Below are positions 49,824-59,714 of a stretch of 64,000 nt of DNA, piece after piece (within the stretch, counting starts at the first letter, position 1; the number at the start of each line of letters is the position of its first letter). This DNA is from JALHFZ01 sp964483085 (lineage in GTDB: Bacteria > Synergistota > Synergistia > Synergistales > Aminobacteriaceae): assembly GCA_964483085.1 (NCBI GenBank), contig CAYZZX010000001.1, positions 41,905 to 105,904 of the forward strand, read 5' to 3'. A program made the translations under genes and the position numbers. The notes beneath the pieces are model-generated. The model did no database searches. It saw only the letters and a list, made by a program, of their open reading frames with translations, and was not told where the DNA came from.

Positions 49824-52800
49824 ATGGCACGTCAATTTGTTCACCTTCATGTTCACACTGAATACAGTCTGCTGGACGGCGCAATCCGGTGCAGTCAGCT
49901 TGCGGAGAAAGCCGCGGCCTATGGTATGCCCGCCGTCGCCATGACGGATCACGGCGCCATGTACGGCGCAGTCGAGTTTTACGATGCCTGCAAAAAGCAG
50001 GGAATCAACCCCATCATCGGTTGCGAGATGTACGTCGATCCGGAGGGGCACACATCCCGGGAACGGCGGGGTAAAAATCACCACCTGATCCTGCTGGCGG
50101 AAAACGACGAAGGGTATCACAACCTGGTCAAACTCTCCTCCATCGCCTATACGGACGGATTCTACGGAAAACCGAGAATTGACCACGATCTTCTGGCGAA
50201 ATACTCTCGGGGGCTCATCGCCTCGTCAGCCTGCATCGCCGGTGAAATTCCTTCCCTCATCATCCAGGGAAAAGAGGAGGAGGCCCTTCGCCGGGCGGTC
50301 CTCTATCGGGACATCATGGGGAAGGAAAACTTTTTTCTCGAGATAATGTATAACGGGATCCCCGAACAGGCCATGGTGAACCGCGCCCTCGTCAAGATGT
50401 CCAGAGAGCACGGTTTTCCTCTCATCGCCACCAACGACGCCCACTATCTCGAAAAGGAAGATCACAGCTGGCATGAGGTGCTCCTCTGCGTTCAGACGAA
50501 AAGCAGCCTGGACGATGAAAACCGTATGTCCTTTGCATCCAATGACTTCTACTTCCGCTCACCCGAGGAGATGGACGCCCTTTTCGGCGCGGAGCTTCCC
50601 GACGCCCTGGACAATACCGTGGCGATTGCGGAACGGTGCAACGTCCATCTCCATCTGGATGAAAAGGAATATAAACTTCCCAACCTCGACCTCCCCGAGG
50701 GAGAGACTCTCGAGACTAACCTTGAGAAGATGGCCCTCTCGGGGCTGAAGACCCGAATCGGAGAGTCCGTTCCGGTGGAATACGAAGAGCGGCTCGAATA
50801 CGAACTGTCTGTCATTAACTCCATGGGCTTTGCCGGGTACTTTCTCATCGTCGCGGGGATCATCCAGGCCGCGAAGAAGCGGAAAATCCCCATCGGCCCG
50901 GGAAGGGGCTCCGCGGCAGGCTCGCTCGTCGCATGGAGTCTCAAAATCACCGAGCTCAACCCCATCCGCTACGGACTCCTTTTTGAACGGTTCCTCAATC
51001 CAGAACGGATCAGCATGCCCGATATCGATACGGACGTCTCAGATCGCGGACGGGATGAACTGCTCCGCTATATCACCGACCATTACGGCTCGGACCGGGT
51101 CTCCCAGATCGTGACCTTCGGGAGGATGAAAAGCCGGGCCGCCGTGACCGACGTGGGACGGGTGCTTGGAATGCCCGTTCAGGATGTAATCGCCGTGACC
51201 CGCCTTATCCCCTTTGGCGTCGGCTCCATCGATGAGGCCCTGGAACAATCCCCTGAGCTGGCAGCCGTACAGAAGAAGGATAAAATGGTGGAGCGGGTCC
51301 TCATCATGGCGAAAAAAATCGAGGGCCTGGCCAGGCACTGCTCCCAGCATGCGGCGGGAGTGGTCATCACTCCCATGCCCCTGACGGACCTCGTGCCCGT
51401 CCGCAGAATCGGCGAAAATCAGATCGTCACCCAGTACCCCATGGAACCAATCGAAAAGCTGGGCCTCGTGAAGATGGATTTCCTCGGCCTCCGCACTCTG
51501 TCGGTCATCGAGGAGGCTCTGGCGAATATCGCCATCGGAGGAAAGCCCGTGCCCGATATGGAGTCTCTTCCTCTCGACGACCTGCCGACCTACGAACTTC
51601 TTCAGCAGGCAGACACTCTGGGGATCTTTCAGCTTGAATCTTCGGGAATGAGGCAGCTTCTCAGGAAACTGAAGCTCGACTGCTTCGAGGACGTCATCGC
51701 CGTCCTCGCCATGTACCGCCCCGGCCCTCTGGGAAGCGGCATGGTTGACCAGTACATTCAGTGCAAGCACGGCCATGCGAAGCCCGCATACCTCCACCCT
51801 CTGCTGGAGGATGTGCTGAAGGAGACCTACGGCGTCATCCTCTACCAGGAGCAGGTCATGCAGTGCGCCGCAATCCTCGCGGGATATTCTCTTGGGGAGG
51901 CCGACCTCCTCCGGAGGGCCATGGGAAAGAAAAAAGTCGAGGAAATGGAGCAGCAGCGGACGAAGTTCGTCTCAGGCTGTCTCGAACGGGGCCTGACCGA
52001 AAAAAAGGCCACGGAGATCTTCGACCTCATTCAGGAGTTCGCCGGGTACGGCTTCAATAAGTCCCACAGCGCGGCCTACGCCATGATCACCTATCAGACG
52101 GCCTGGCTGAAGGCGAACTTCCGCAGCGAATTCATGGCCGCCTATCTCACGAGCCAGATCGGATCGAAAAAGGAGGATCTCGGCTCCTATATCCGTGAGG
52201 TGCGCAATTCGGGGATCAATGTCCTTCCTCCCGACGTGAATATCTCCATGGCGAGCTTCACCGCTGCGGGAGAGGTCGTGCGCTTCGGCCTCGGAGCAGT
52301 GGCCCGGGCGGGCCATAACGCTGTGGACGCAATTGTGGCGGCCCGGGCGGAAAAAGGGCCCTTCACGTCCCTGTGGGATTTTCTCCGCCGGGTGGACCTC
52401 CGGGTCGTGAATAAATCCATCGTTGAAAACCTGATCGGTGCAGGGGCCTTTGACGCCCTCTGTGACAACCGGCGGAAACTCCTCGAAGGGCTGCCGGATC
52501 TTCATTCCGCGGCCCAGAGAACCTTGATCGACGTCAATCAGTGCTCTCTTTTCGAATGTCTTCCTTCCGCTGAGGATGAAGCGGGGCCGGACCTCCCCGA
52601 TGTGGAGGACTTCTCCCTTCGGGAAAGGCTTGAACTTGAAAAAAATGCCACGGGGCTCTACATTTCCGGCCACCCCTTCGATCAGCATGAGGCGAGGGTT
52701 CGCTCCCTTTCAAGCTGCCGTATCGCAGAGCTGAAGACCTGGAAGAGCAGGAAGATACCGCCTCTCTTCGGCGGCATGATCCTCTCCGTTAAGGAGAAAA

Positions 52801-53246
52801 CCACGAAAAGAGGCGATCTCATGGGAATTATCGAGATCGAGGACGGAGAATCCCGGGTCGAGGTGGTCTGCTTTCCGAAGACCTGGGCGCCTCTTCGGGG
52901 AAAGACCGGGCAGGGGCAGCTCTGCTTCATTCAGGGCTTTCCCGAGGAGCGGGGAAACCTGAGCGTTCTGGCGAAAACCGTTCATATCATTCCTCAAGAC
53001 GGAGAGAACGGCATGCCCCCCTTCGTCCGCCTCTCTCTCCTCGGGGATTTTGCGAAGAACGTCTCCTTCAAGGATTTTTTCCGGGCATTGAAGACCTATC
53101 CCGGAAAGTCTCCGATACTCCTTGAGTTTCGAAACGACAGCGACTCAGTAGTGATGCTGCTGCCGGACATCAAGGTCGATCCGGGAGCACCCCTTGGGCC
53201 TCTTCTTGCCAAGGTGCTCCCCGAGGAGATTTTTTCCATCGGATAA
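49824..53246 (+). CDS. dnaE: DNA polymerase III alpha subunit
   Basis: Main replicative polymerase, 1140 residues. PHP domain at the N-terminus (FVHLHVHTEYSLLDGAI, MTDHGAMYG); polymerase core with GPGRGSAAGSLVAW and catalytic PDIDTD near 400; helix-hairpin-helix region (RVDLRVVNKSIVENLIGAGAFD) and C-terminal OB fold (GGMILSVKEKTTKRGDLMGIIEIED). DnaE1-like without an internal exonuclease. GCAGGAG site before the ATG. Confidence 0.97.
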   Translation: MARQFVHLHVHTEYSLLDGAIRCSQLAEKAAAYGMPAVAMTDHGAMYGAVEFYDACKKQGINPIIGCEMYVDPEGHTSRERRGKNHHLILLAENDEGYHNLVKLSSIAYTDGFYGKPRIDHDLLAKYSRGLIASSACIAGEIPSLIIQGKEEEALRRAVLYRDIMGKENFFLEIMYNGIPEQAMVNRALVKMSREHGFPLIATNDAHYLEKEDHSWHEVLLCVQTKSSLDDENRMSFASNDFYFRSPEEMDALFGAELPDALDNTVAIAERCNVHLHLDEKEYKLPNLDLPEGETLETNLEKMALSGLKTRIGESVPVEYEERLEYELSVINSMGFAGYFLIVAGIIQAAKKRKIPIGPGRGSAAGSLVAWSLKITELNPIRYGLLFERFLNPERISMPDIDTDVSDRGRDELLRYITDHYGSDRVSQIVTFGRMKSRAAVTDVGRVLGMPVQDVIAVTRLIPFGVGSIDEALEQSPELAAVQKKDKMVERVLIMAKKIEGLARHCSQHAAGVVITPMPLTDLVPVRRIGENQIVTQYPMEPIEKLGLVKMDFLGLRTLSVIEEALANIAIGGKPVPDMESLPLDDLPTYELLQQADTLGIFQLESSGMRQLLRKLKLDCFEDVIAVLAMYRPGPLGSGMVDQYIQCKHGHAKPAYLHPLLEDVLKETYGVILYQEQVMQCAAILAGYSLGEADLLRRAMGKKKVEEMEQQRTKFVSGCLERGLTEKKATEIFDLIQEFAGYGFNKSHSAAYAMITYQTAWLKANFRSEFMAAYLTSQIGSKKEDLGSYIREVRNSGINVLPPDVNISMASFTAAGEVVRFGLGAVARAGHNAVDAIVAARAEKGPFTSLWDFLRRVDLRVVNKSIVENLIGAGAFDALCDNRRKLLEGLPDLHSAAQRTLIDVNQCSLFECLPSAEDEAGPDLPDVEDFSLRERLELEKNATGLYISGHPFDQHEARVRSLSSCRIAELKTWKSRKIPPLFGGMILSVKEKTTKRGDLMGIIEIEDGESRVEVVCFPKTWAPLRGKTGQGQLCFIQGFPEERGNLSVLAKTVHIIPQDGENGMPPFVRLSLLGDFAKNVSFKDFFRALKTYPGKSPILLEFRNDSDSVVMLLPDIKVDPGAPLGPLLAKVLPEEIFSIG

Positions 53247-53271
53247 TCGATTAAACGAAAGGAGTCATTTC

Positions 53272-55029
53272 ATGTTAAAGGTAAAAATCGTCTGCACCCT
53301 GGGACCCGCCTGTTCCGATTATCAAACGATGACCGCCATGGTCAAGGCAGGCATGAACGTCGCACGATTCAATTTCAGCCACGGAGATTATGACGGCCAT
53401 CTCGCCATGCTTGAACTTGTACGCAGAGTAGAAAAAGAACAGGGTATTCCCATAGCGACCCTCCTTGACACAAAGGGGCCCGAAATCAGGACCGGAAAGG
53501 TGGAGGAGGGGCTTATCAGGCTCGAACAGGGACAGCTCATCGCCCTCACCACGGAAAAAAGCGAGGTTCCCGGTACGGCTGCCCGGGTCTACGTGAATTA
53601 CGAGCCCCTTCCGCAGGAGGTCACCCCCGGGCAGGAGATCTTCATCGACGACGGAACCCTCCAGCTTGCCGTGGAGTCCGTCTCGCCTACTGACGTTTTC
53701 TGCAGAGTCATCGTGGGAGGGCTGCTCTCCAACACCAAGGGAGTGAACATCCCGGGGGCGAAGATCTCCCTTCCGGCCCTCGCCGAGAAGGATCTGCAGG
53801 ATATTCAGTGGGGGATCGACCATTCCATGGACTACATCGCCGTCTCGTTCGTAAAAAACCGGGCCGACATCATGGAGGTCCGGAGGGTCATGGAGGCTTC
53901 CGGAGGGAGCATGAAGGTCGTGGCGAAGATAGAGACCCGCCAGTCCATTCAGAATATCGAGTCCATCGCCGATGTGGTGGACGGAATGATGATCGCCCGT
54001 GGAGATCTCGGAGTGGAGATTCCCACGGAGGATGTCCCTCTGGAGCAGAAGCGGATTATCGACATCTGCCGATCCCGTGGAAAGGCGGTCATCGTGGCGA
54101 CCCAGATGCTCGACTCCATGATACGGAACCCCCGTCCGACCCGGGCCGAGGCGAGCGATGTGGCGAACGCCGTTCTTGACGGAACGGACGCGGTGATGCT
54201 CTCGGGAGAGACCGCGAAGGGCGCCTACCCCCTCCGGTCGGTCGAGACCATGCGGCGGATTGTGAGCAAGGCGGAAAAGGAGATCGAGCTCTGGCAGCGG
54301 CCTCTTCACGCCGCCACCCAGTCCTTCGGCGTACCCGACGCGGTCAGCAGCGCCGCCGTACATGTGGCCCGCCAGATGAACGCAGCCGCCATCATCTCCA
54401 TGACCTCCAGCGGAAGCACCGCTCAGATGGTGAGCAAGCACCGTCCTCCCTGCACTATTCTGGGAGCAACCCCTTCGAGGAGAACCTGGCGGGAGCTGAC
54501 TCTCTACTGGGGCGTCGTTCCTCTGTTCAAAGAGGAGATGTTCGATCAGAACACGGCCGTGGACTCCGCCATCGCCTCCTGTATTTCCGCAAAATATATT
54601 TCCGAGGGAGATCTTGTGGTGGTCACTGCCGGAGTTCCCCTCGGCACAGCCGGAACCACGAACATGCTCCAGGTGCATACGGCAGGAAAGGTCCTTCTCA
54701 GAGGAATATCCCTTCTGAAGCGGGAGGCCAGAGGAATTGTCTGTACGGCGTCATCCTCCGCCGAGGCTCTGGAGAAGATGACGGAAGGAGCTGTCCTCGT
54801 GGTGGAAAGCACCGACAAGGACTATATCCCCGCTATGAAGCTCGCATCGGCCATCATCACAGAAGAGGGAGGGTTGACCTCCCACGCGGCTATCGTCTCT
54901 CTGGAGCTCGGCATTCCCTGTGTGGTGAGCGCCAAAGACGCTCTCTCTCTCCTCAGCGATGAGATGATCGTCACAGTGGATGGCTACAGTGGAATTATCT
55001 ATTCCGGACGGGTCAAACTCACGGTATGA
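53272..55029 (+). CDS. pyk: Pyruvate kinase with C-terminal phosphohistidine-like domain
   Basis: 585 residues: TIM barrel with VKIVCTLGPAC, NFSHGDY, LDTKGPEIRTG, and the signature MIARGDLGVEIP; allosteric C domain to about 470; then an extra about 100 residues with GGLTSHAAIVSLELGIPCVV, the PEP-utiliser swivel motif carrying the histidine. Such an extra domain is known in Bacillus-type enzymes. Start ATG 53272 follows AAAGGAG; the in-frame start inside dnaE is rejected. Overlaps the Nudix gene (ATGA). Confidence 0.95.
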   Translation: MLKVKIVCTLGPACSDYQTMTAMVKAGMNVARFNFSHGDYDGHLAMLELVRRVEKEQGIPIATLLDTKGPEIRTGKVEEGLIRLEQGQLIALTTEKSEVPGTAARVYVNYEPLPQEVTPGQEIFIDDGTLQLAVESVSPTDVFCRVIVGGLLSNTKGVNIPGAKISLPALAEKDLQDIQWGIDHSMDYIAVSFVKNRADIMEVRRVMEASGGSMKVVAKIETRQSIQNIESIADVVDGMMIARGDLGVEIPTEDVPLEQKRIIDICRSRGKAVIVATQMLDSMIRNPRPTRAEASDVANAVLDGTDAVMLSGETAKGAYPLRSVETMRRIVSKAEKEIELWQRPLHAATQSFGVPDAVSSAAVHVARQMNAAAIISMTSSGSTAQMVSKHRPPCTILGATPSRRTWRELTLYWGVVPLFKEEMFDQNTAVDSAIASCISAKYISEGDLVVVTAGVPLGTAGTTNMLQVHTAGKVLLRGISLLKREARGIVCTASSSAEALEKMTEGAVLVVESTDKDYIPAMKLASAIITEEGGLTSHAAIVSLELGIPCVVSAKDALSLLSDEMIVTVDGYSGIIYSGRVKLTV

Positions 55030-55646
55030 AGACCGGACCGGCTCCCTGCGCCTCCGCTGAAAAGCTCAGAAGGGTCTTTTCACCCTCCGGACTCTTTCCT
55101 CCCTGGGCGCGCTTTCGCGAAGGAACGGAGAGGAAAAGCGCCGTCCTCGTCCCCTTTTTTCCCGCAGAGGAAGGAGTTCGCCTTCTCTTTCTCCGCAGAT
55201 CTTCCCTCCTGACCCATCATGCCGGAGAGATCTGCTTTCCCGGAGGAATGAGAGAAGAGGAGGATGAAACCCCCCTCGCCACAGCCCTCCGGGAGGCGGA
55301 GGAGGAGACGGCTATACCCCCCTCAGCTGTGGAGCCCCTCCGGTTTCTGCCCGTGGAGCACTCCGTTGTCACGTCCATTGCGGTTTACCCTGTGGCCGGC
55401 ATAGTATCAGGGGTTTTGCCCGAGACCATCGTCCTCTCCTCGGGGGAGATTGATGAATTCCGGTTTGCTGCAATTGATTCCTTTCCCGCCGTTCCGGAAA
55501 GGAACCGGGTCCTTCTGAACGGAATACCCCATACTTATCCGGTGTACAGTCTCGACAACGGCTGGAGGATCTGGGGCGTTACCGCCCGAATTCTGGAAAA
55601 TGTCCTTCGTCTCTGGAAGGGAGAGGAGCCCTCGTGGCACTCATAG
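55026..55646 (+). CDS. CoA pyrophosphatase-like Nudix hydrolase
   Basis: 206 residues. The Nudix box reads GGMREEEDETPLATALREAEEETAI, with the second conserved glycine replaced by Ala; just before it, LLFLRRSSLLTHHAGEICFPGG matches the CoA-specific NudL/PCD1 motif. Expected to cleave CoA to 4'-phosphopantetheine and 3',5'-ADP. Overlaps pyk by 4 and nfo by 13 bases. Confidence 0.85.
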   Translation: MKTGPAPCASAEKLRRVFSPSGLFPPWARFREGTERKSAVLVPFFPAEEGVRLLFLRRSSLLTHHAGEICFPGGMREEEDETPLATALREAEEETAIPPSAVEPLRFLPVEHSVVTSIAVYPVAGIVSGVLPETIVLSSGEIDEFRFAAIDSFPAVPERNRVLLNGIPHTYPVYSLDNGWRIWGVTARILENVLRLWKGEEPSWHS

Positions 55647-56476
55647 GCGCCCATATGTCCATAGCCGGAGGTCTCGAAAAGAGCATCGCGCGCGGAGAAG
55701 CCATCTCCTGCGAGGCCATCCAGATTTTTTCAAAAAACCAGCTGCAGTGGCGGTCCGCCCCCCTTTCCCAGGGGAGGGCGGAGCGTTTTTTCCGGGCCTG
55801 GGGAGAGAGCTCCATCGTCTCTGTGGTAGTCCACGGCTCTTACCTCATCAATCTGGCCGCGACGGACGCCACAGGCGAGCGCAGCATCATTGCCCTTGAG
55901 GATGAAATCGAGCGGTGCGATCTCCTCGGAGTGGATGACCTCGTTCTGCACCCCGGCTCCTCCCGGGGAAGGCCGGCGGAGGAGGGGCTGACCCTCGCAG
56001 CGGAGCGGTTAGAGCTCGTCCTTGAAAGAACTGCCGATAAGCGGGTGGTCATTCTCCTCGAGACGATGGCCGGTCAGGGGGACATCCTCGGAAAGGATTT
56101 CCGGCAGCTCCGCCGTATCTTCGAACTGCTTGACTGGCACCCCCGCCTCGGTCTATGTCTCGACACGTGCCATATGTTCGCCGCCGGATATGAAATGAGG
56201 ACTCCGGCCGCCTATGAGCGCCTCCTCGACGAGGTGGAAAAGACCATAGGCCTTGACAGGGTCCGCTGCTGGCACCTGAACGACAGCGCCCACCCTCTGG
56301 GCCGGAGGCTGGACCGCCACGCGAACATAGGCGAAGGTGAGCTTGGAAACGCCCCTTTTTCATTTATACTGAACGACCCCCTGTGGGAGGACATCCCTTG
56401 CATTCTCGAGACCCCTCCCGAAGGTCCCGGACACGCCAGAGATCTGGCCATTCTGCGAAAACTCAGAGGAGGATGA
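55634..56476 (+). CDS. nfo: Endonuclease IV (apurinic/apyrimidinic)
   Basis: 280 residues, TIM barrel with three zinc ions. GAHMSIAGGLEKSI, LVLHPGSSRG, ILLETMAGQG, LCLDTCHMFAAGY and CWHLNDSAHPLGRRLDRHANIGEG carry the metal ligands in the Nfo pattern. GTG start overlapping the Nudix gene. Cleaves abasic sites in base excision repair, complementing the dUTPase here. Confidence 0.96.
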   Translation: MALIGAHMSIAGGLEKSIARGEAISCEAIQIFSKNQLQWRSAPLSQGRAERFFRAWGESSIVSVVVHGSYLINLAATDATGERSIIALEDEIERCDLLGVDDLVLHPGSSRGRPAEEGLTLAAERLELVLERTADKRVVILLETMAGQGDILGKDFRQLRRIFELLDWHPRLGLCLDTCHMFAAGYEMRTPAAYERLLDEVEKTIGLDRVRCWHLNDSAHPLGRRLDRHANIGEGELGNAPFSFILNDPLWEDIPCILETPPEGPGHARDLAILRKLRGG

Positions 56477-56480
56477 CGGC

Positions 56481-57551
56481 ATGAACCGATATCCAAGGCT
56501 TCTCGTCTCCCGGGAGAAAATAAGGGAAAATGCTTTCAGAGTGATCTGCCGCTGCGCCGAAGCGGGCATATCCGTCGCCGGAGTGGTGAAGGGCGTCTGC
56601 GCTCACCCCTCTGTGGTTCGGGCATTCATTGAAGGCGGATGCGAAGAGCTGGCCGACAGCCGGATGAAGAACATCGCTGCGCTGCGGAATATGAAGACAG
56701 GGCTTCCTCTGCTTCTGCTGCGCATCCCCATGCCGTCGGAGCTCCCCCTCGTGGCGGAGATGGCGGACTGCTGCCTGGTGAGCATGGCCGGTACGGTCCG
56801 CCTGCTCGAGAGGGAGTGCGAATATCTGGGCACGACTCTTGAGGTTCTCGTCATGATCGACCTCGGCGACCTCCGGGAGGGGCTGTGGCTGAACGACACG
56901 GAGGAGATGACCGAGGCCCTTCGGGCTTCTCCGAGAGTGCGCTGCAGGGGAGTCGGAGTCAATTTCGCCTGCTTCGGCGGAAGTCTGCCCACCTCTGAAA
57001 AACTGCTCACCCTTCTCTCCATCGGCCGGGAGATGGAGCGGGCTTTGGGATATCCTCTCTCCGTCTTTTCGGGAGGGGGCACCTCGTCTCTTCTTCTTCT
57101 TGAAAACAATGCCATACCCGGAGGAATAAATCATCTCCGGATCGGAGAGGGCATTCTCCTCGGAGAGGACGTGACCTCCACGCGGGCCATTCCCTGGCTT
57201 CACCAGAATACCGTAGTGCTCGAGGCTGAAGTCGTGGAGGTCCGGAGAAAACCCTCAGTTCCGGCTGAACCGCGGGGGGCCGACGCCTTCGGAGGACGGA
57301 TTGATTTTCCCGATCGAGGGAACCGTCTTCGGGCGATCTTCGCGGTGGGACGCCAGGACGTCAAAATCGACGGGCTCACGCCCGAAGCGGAAGGGGCCCT
57401 CGTCCTCGGCGGATCGAGCGACCATCTGATCCTCGACGTGGAGGATGTCCGTCCGGTTCCCGCCCTCGGAGATATATTCCGCTTCTTTCCCGATTACGGC
57501 GCCCTTCTTGCCCTCAGCACGTCGCCCTATGCGGCCTTTGAGATGGTATAG
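56481..57551 (+). CDS. Alanine/ornithine racemase-family PLP enzyme
   Basis: 356 residues. Fold III PLP barrel: SVAGVVKGVCAHP places the PLP lysine, VLVMIDLGDLREGLW and GVGVNFACFGG follow, then FSGGGTSSLLLLENNAIPGGINHLRIGEGILLGEDVT, typical of the ornithine/alanine racemase group rather than Alr. Ornithine racemase takes part in ornithine fermentation in amino-acid-degrading anaerobes, which fits Synergistota. Substrate cannot be read from sequence. 4 bases after nfo. Confidence 0.85.
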   Translation: MNRYPRLLVSREKIRENAFRVICRCAEAGISVAGVVKGVCAHPSVVRAFIEGGCEELADSRMKNIAALRNMKTGLPLLLLRIPMPSELPLVAEMADCCLVSMAGTVRLLERECEYLGTTLEVLVMIDLGDLREGLWLNDTEEMTEALRASPRVRCRGVGVNFACFGGSLPTSEKLLTLLSIGREMERALGYPLSVFSGGGTSSLLLLENNAIPGGINHLRIGEGILLGEDVTSTRAIPWLHQNTVVLEAEVVEVRRKPSVPAEPRGADAFGGRIDFPDRGNRLRAIFAVGRQDVKIDGLTPEAEGALVLGGSSDHLILDVEDVRPVPALGDIFRFFPDYGALLALSTSPYAAFEMV

Positions 57552-57593
57552 TATACGCTGTGATGAATCGATCTCTACTGATGGAGCACGCCT

Positions 57594-58406
57594 ATGTTTA
57601 ACTTTATTCGCTGGCAGGATGCCATTGACATCATTGTCATCTCATTTATCGTCTACCGCCTTCTCCAGCTTCTGGTGGGCACGAGGGCCATGCAGCTTGT
57701 CAAGGGGCTCTTTTTCATCGGCGCCCTTGCAGCAGGCGCGCGGATCTTTGAACTCCGCACACTCTCGTGGTTTCTCGGCAAGGCCCTCGGCGTGCTGGTC
57801 ATCGCCATCCCCATCGTCTTTCAGCCCGAACTGCGGAAGATGCTCGAGGACCTGGGAAGGGGCGGCGGGTTCTGGCAGAAGAGGAAGGTCATGAAAAAGG
57901 CCGAAGTCCTCAGCCAGGAGGTCGCCCGGGCAATAAGCTATCTCAAGGGGCAGAAAATAGGGGGACTTCTCGTCCTCGAACGGGACACCGGCCTCAAGGA
58001 TTTCTGGAGAACCGCCATCCGTCTCGGTGCAGAGATAACCCAGGAGACCATCATCTCCATCTTCTGGGGAGGGAACCCCCTCCATGACGGAGCGGTGATC
58101 CTCGACCGGAATTCAATCGTGGCGGCGGGCTGCTATCTTCCCCTCTCCGAGAACACTGATCTCTCCCGCTGGCTGGGAACCCGCCATCGGGCGGGCTTGG
58201 GCGTTACGGAGGTCTCCGACGCAATATCCCTCATAATCTCGGAGGAGCGGGGCGAGGTTTCTCTCGCGGTCAACGGGCATCTCTCGAGAAATCTCAAGGA
58301 ACCGCAGATTCAAAAGCTTCTTCTTCACTATTTCGGCGGAGATGACGGAGAAGGCAAATCCATCCTCGACCGCCTGCAGGAGGATATTCGGACTCTATGG
58401 ACATAG
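57594..58406 (+). CDS. cdaA: Diadenylate cyclase CdaA
   Basis: Makes c-di-AMP from two ATP at the membrane. 270 residues with three N-terminal helices (about 10-80) and a DAC domain with D165-G-A (LHDGAVIL) and R197-H-R (GTRHRAGLG). Followed by cdaR and glmM, the known cdaA-cdaR-glmM unit in which CdaR and GlmM adjust the cyclase. Confidence 0.96.
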   Translation: MFNFIRWQDAIDIIVISFIVYRLLQLLVGTRAMQLVKGLFFIGALAAGARIFELRTLSWFLGKALGVLVIAIPIVFQPELRKMLEDLGRGGGFWQKRKVMKKAEVLSQEVARAISYLKGQKIGGLLVLERDTGLKDFWRTAIRLGAEITQETIISIFWGGNPLHDGAVILDRNSIVAAGCYLPLSENTDLSRWLGTRHRAGLGVTEVSDAISLIISEERGEVSLAVNGHLSRNLKEPQIQKLLLHYFGGDDGEGKSILDRLQEDIRTLWT

Positions 58407-58436
58407 CAGACTGCTCTTTGAAAGGTTCGGAAGACC

Positions 58437-59660
58437 ATGGCTGACCCCCGGAAGATCGACGATGTTCTCGCCTCTCCACTCTTCCTGAAGGTGGTCGCTG
58501 TCCTCATAGCCCTTGCCTTCTGGTTCTACGTCTCCGGCAGTCAGTCCACCGAGACCACCAGGACCATCACCGTCAACCTCGAATATCTCAATCTCCCTCC
58601 TCAGGTCACCATGAGAACTCCGGTGAAAACCGTGGAGGTGGTGCTCTCGGGAGAGCAGTCCGTCCTTTCCGGCCTGACGCCGGGTTCCGTCGTCTGTGAA
58701 CTGGACGCCCGGGGGCTTGATGTGGGAAAATACCGGGTGGCAATCCGGTCCATCCTTCCCAAGGACGTGAAACTCGTGGATATCCGGCCGACCCACGCCG
58801 ACATCGAACTGCTCCGCTTCGTCGACCGTCTCATTCCCGTGGATGTCGTTGTGGAGAAGGGCCTTCCTCCCGGTCTGTATCTTGACGGAGTGCGCATTGT
58901 TCCCGCTGAAGTCAGCGCCCGGGGCAGCGAAAAGGACGTGTCGAAGATCACCTCAGCCCGTATACTCGTGACCCTCGACGACCTGAAGGCGGGAGGCGAA
59001 AAGGTCCTCCCCGTGGAGGTCGTGAAAAGCGGAGAGTTCGAGGACGCTGTTTCCGTCGAACCCCTGTCTGTGAAGCTTTCGGCAGTTCTTGCCGAGGGAG
59101 TGCCGAAAAAATCAGTGCCGGTGAACGCCCGCATTCTTGGGAAACCAACGGAAGATTTCCGGCTCAAGGCGGTCATCGTCGAACCAGCGGTGGCGACCGT
59201 TGAGGGCCCCCTCGGAAAGCTCGATGGAATAACGAAGATAGACACAGAGACCATCGATATCACAGGCATCTCGAAGGAACAGAACATGGTGGTCTCCCTC
59301 CGGGTGCCCGAGGACTCCATGGTGACCCTTGTGGGGGCGACGTCGGTCAGGGTCAACGTCCTTCTTACGCCCTTCACAGTCACCCGCCTTCTCTCAAGTC
59401 TTTCTGTAGAGGTAGAGGGTCGGAGCGTCTATCCAAAATGGAAAGTGGAGCCCGAATCTGTGAACGTCACCGTGGAGGGAATTCCCTCAGAGGTCAATGC
59501 CCTCGACGAAAAAGAAGTGCTCATTCAGCCCTTCGTCAATGTGACAAACGTCGTGTCGAGGCGGCTGACCGTGCCCGTGCAGATTCGCAACAAAACCGGC
59601 GGAAAGCTGAAGGTCATCAAGGTTGAACCGGCGAATATTACAGTCATCGCCGATATTTAG
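58437..59660 (+). CDS. cdaR: YbbR-domain regulator of CdaA
   Basis: 407 residues: one N-terminal membrane helix (SPLFLKVVAVLIALAFWFYV) and about four extracytoplasmic YbbR repeats, seen as recurring patterns such as VVLSGEQSVLSGLTPGSV, then VEPAVATVEGPLGKLDGI and VEPESVNVTVEGIPSEVNAL. It modulates CdaA. 30 bases separate it from cdaA. Confidence 0.93.
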   Translation: MADPRKIDDVLASPLFLKVVAVLIALAFWFYVSGSQSTETTRTITVNLEYLNLPPQVTMRTPVKTVEVVLSGEQSVLSGLTPGSVVCELDARGLDVGKYRVAIRSILPKDVKLVDIRPTHADIELLRFVDRLIPVDVVVEKGLPPGLYLDGVRIVPAEVSARGSEKDVSKITSARILVTLDDLKAGGEKVLPVEVVKSGEFEDAVSVEPLSVKLSAVLAEGVPKKSVPVNARILGKPTEDFRLKAVIVEPAVATVEGPLGKLDGITKIDTETIDITGISKEQNMVVSLRVPEDSMVTLVGATSVRVNVLLTPFTVTRLLSSLSVEVEGRSVYPKWKVEPESVNVTVEGIPSEVNALDEKEVLIQPFVNVTNVVSRRLTVPVQIRNKTGGKLKVIKVEPANITVIADI

Positions 59661-59714
59661 GATTTTTAGTCCTGCTGGGATGGTGAAGCGACAATGACGA
59701 ACGGTGGAAAAAAA

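Noticed and set aside
53275..54678. Long open frame (467 codons) on the minus strand opposite pyk; similar ones opposite glmS (62685-63992), prfA (41477-42652) and mutS2 (30501-31688)
   Set aside because: They lie wholly antisense to clear family members, have no ribosome sites and low-complexity translations. High GC at third positions produces such shadows.
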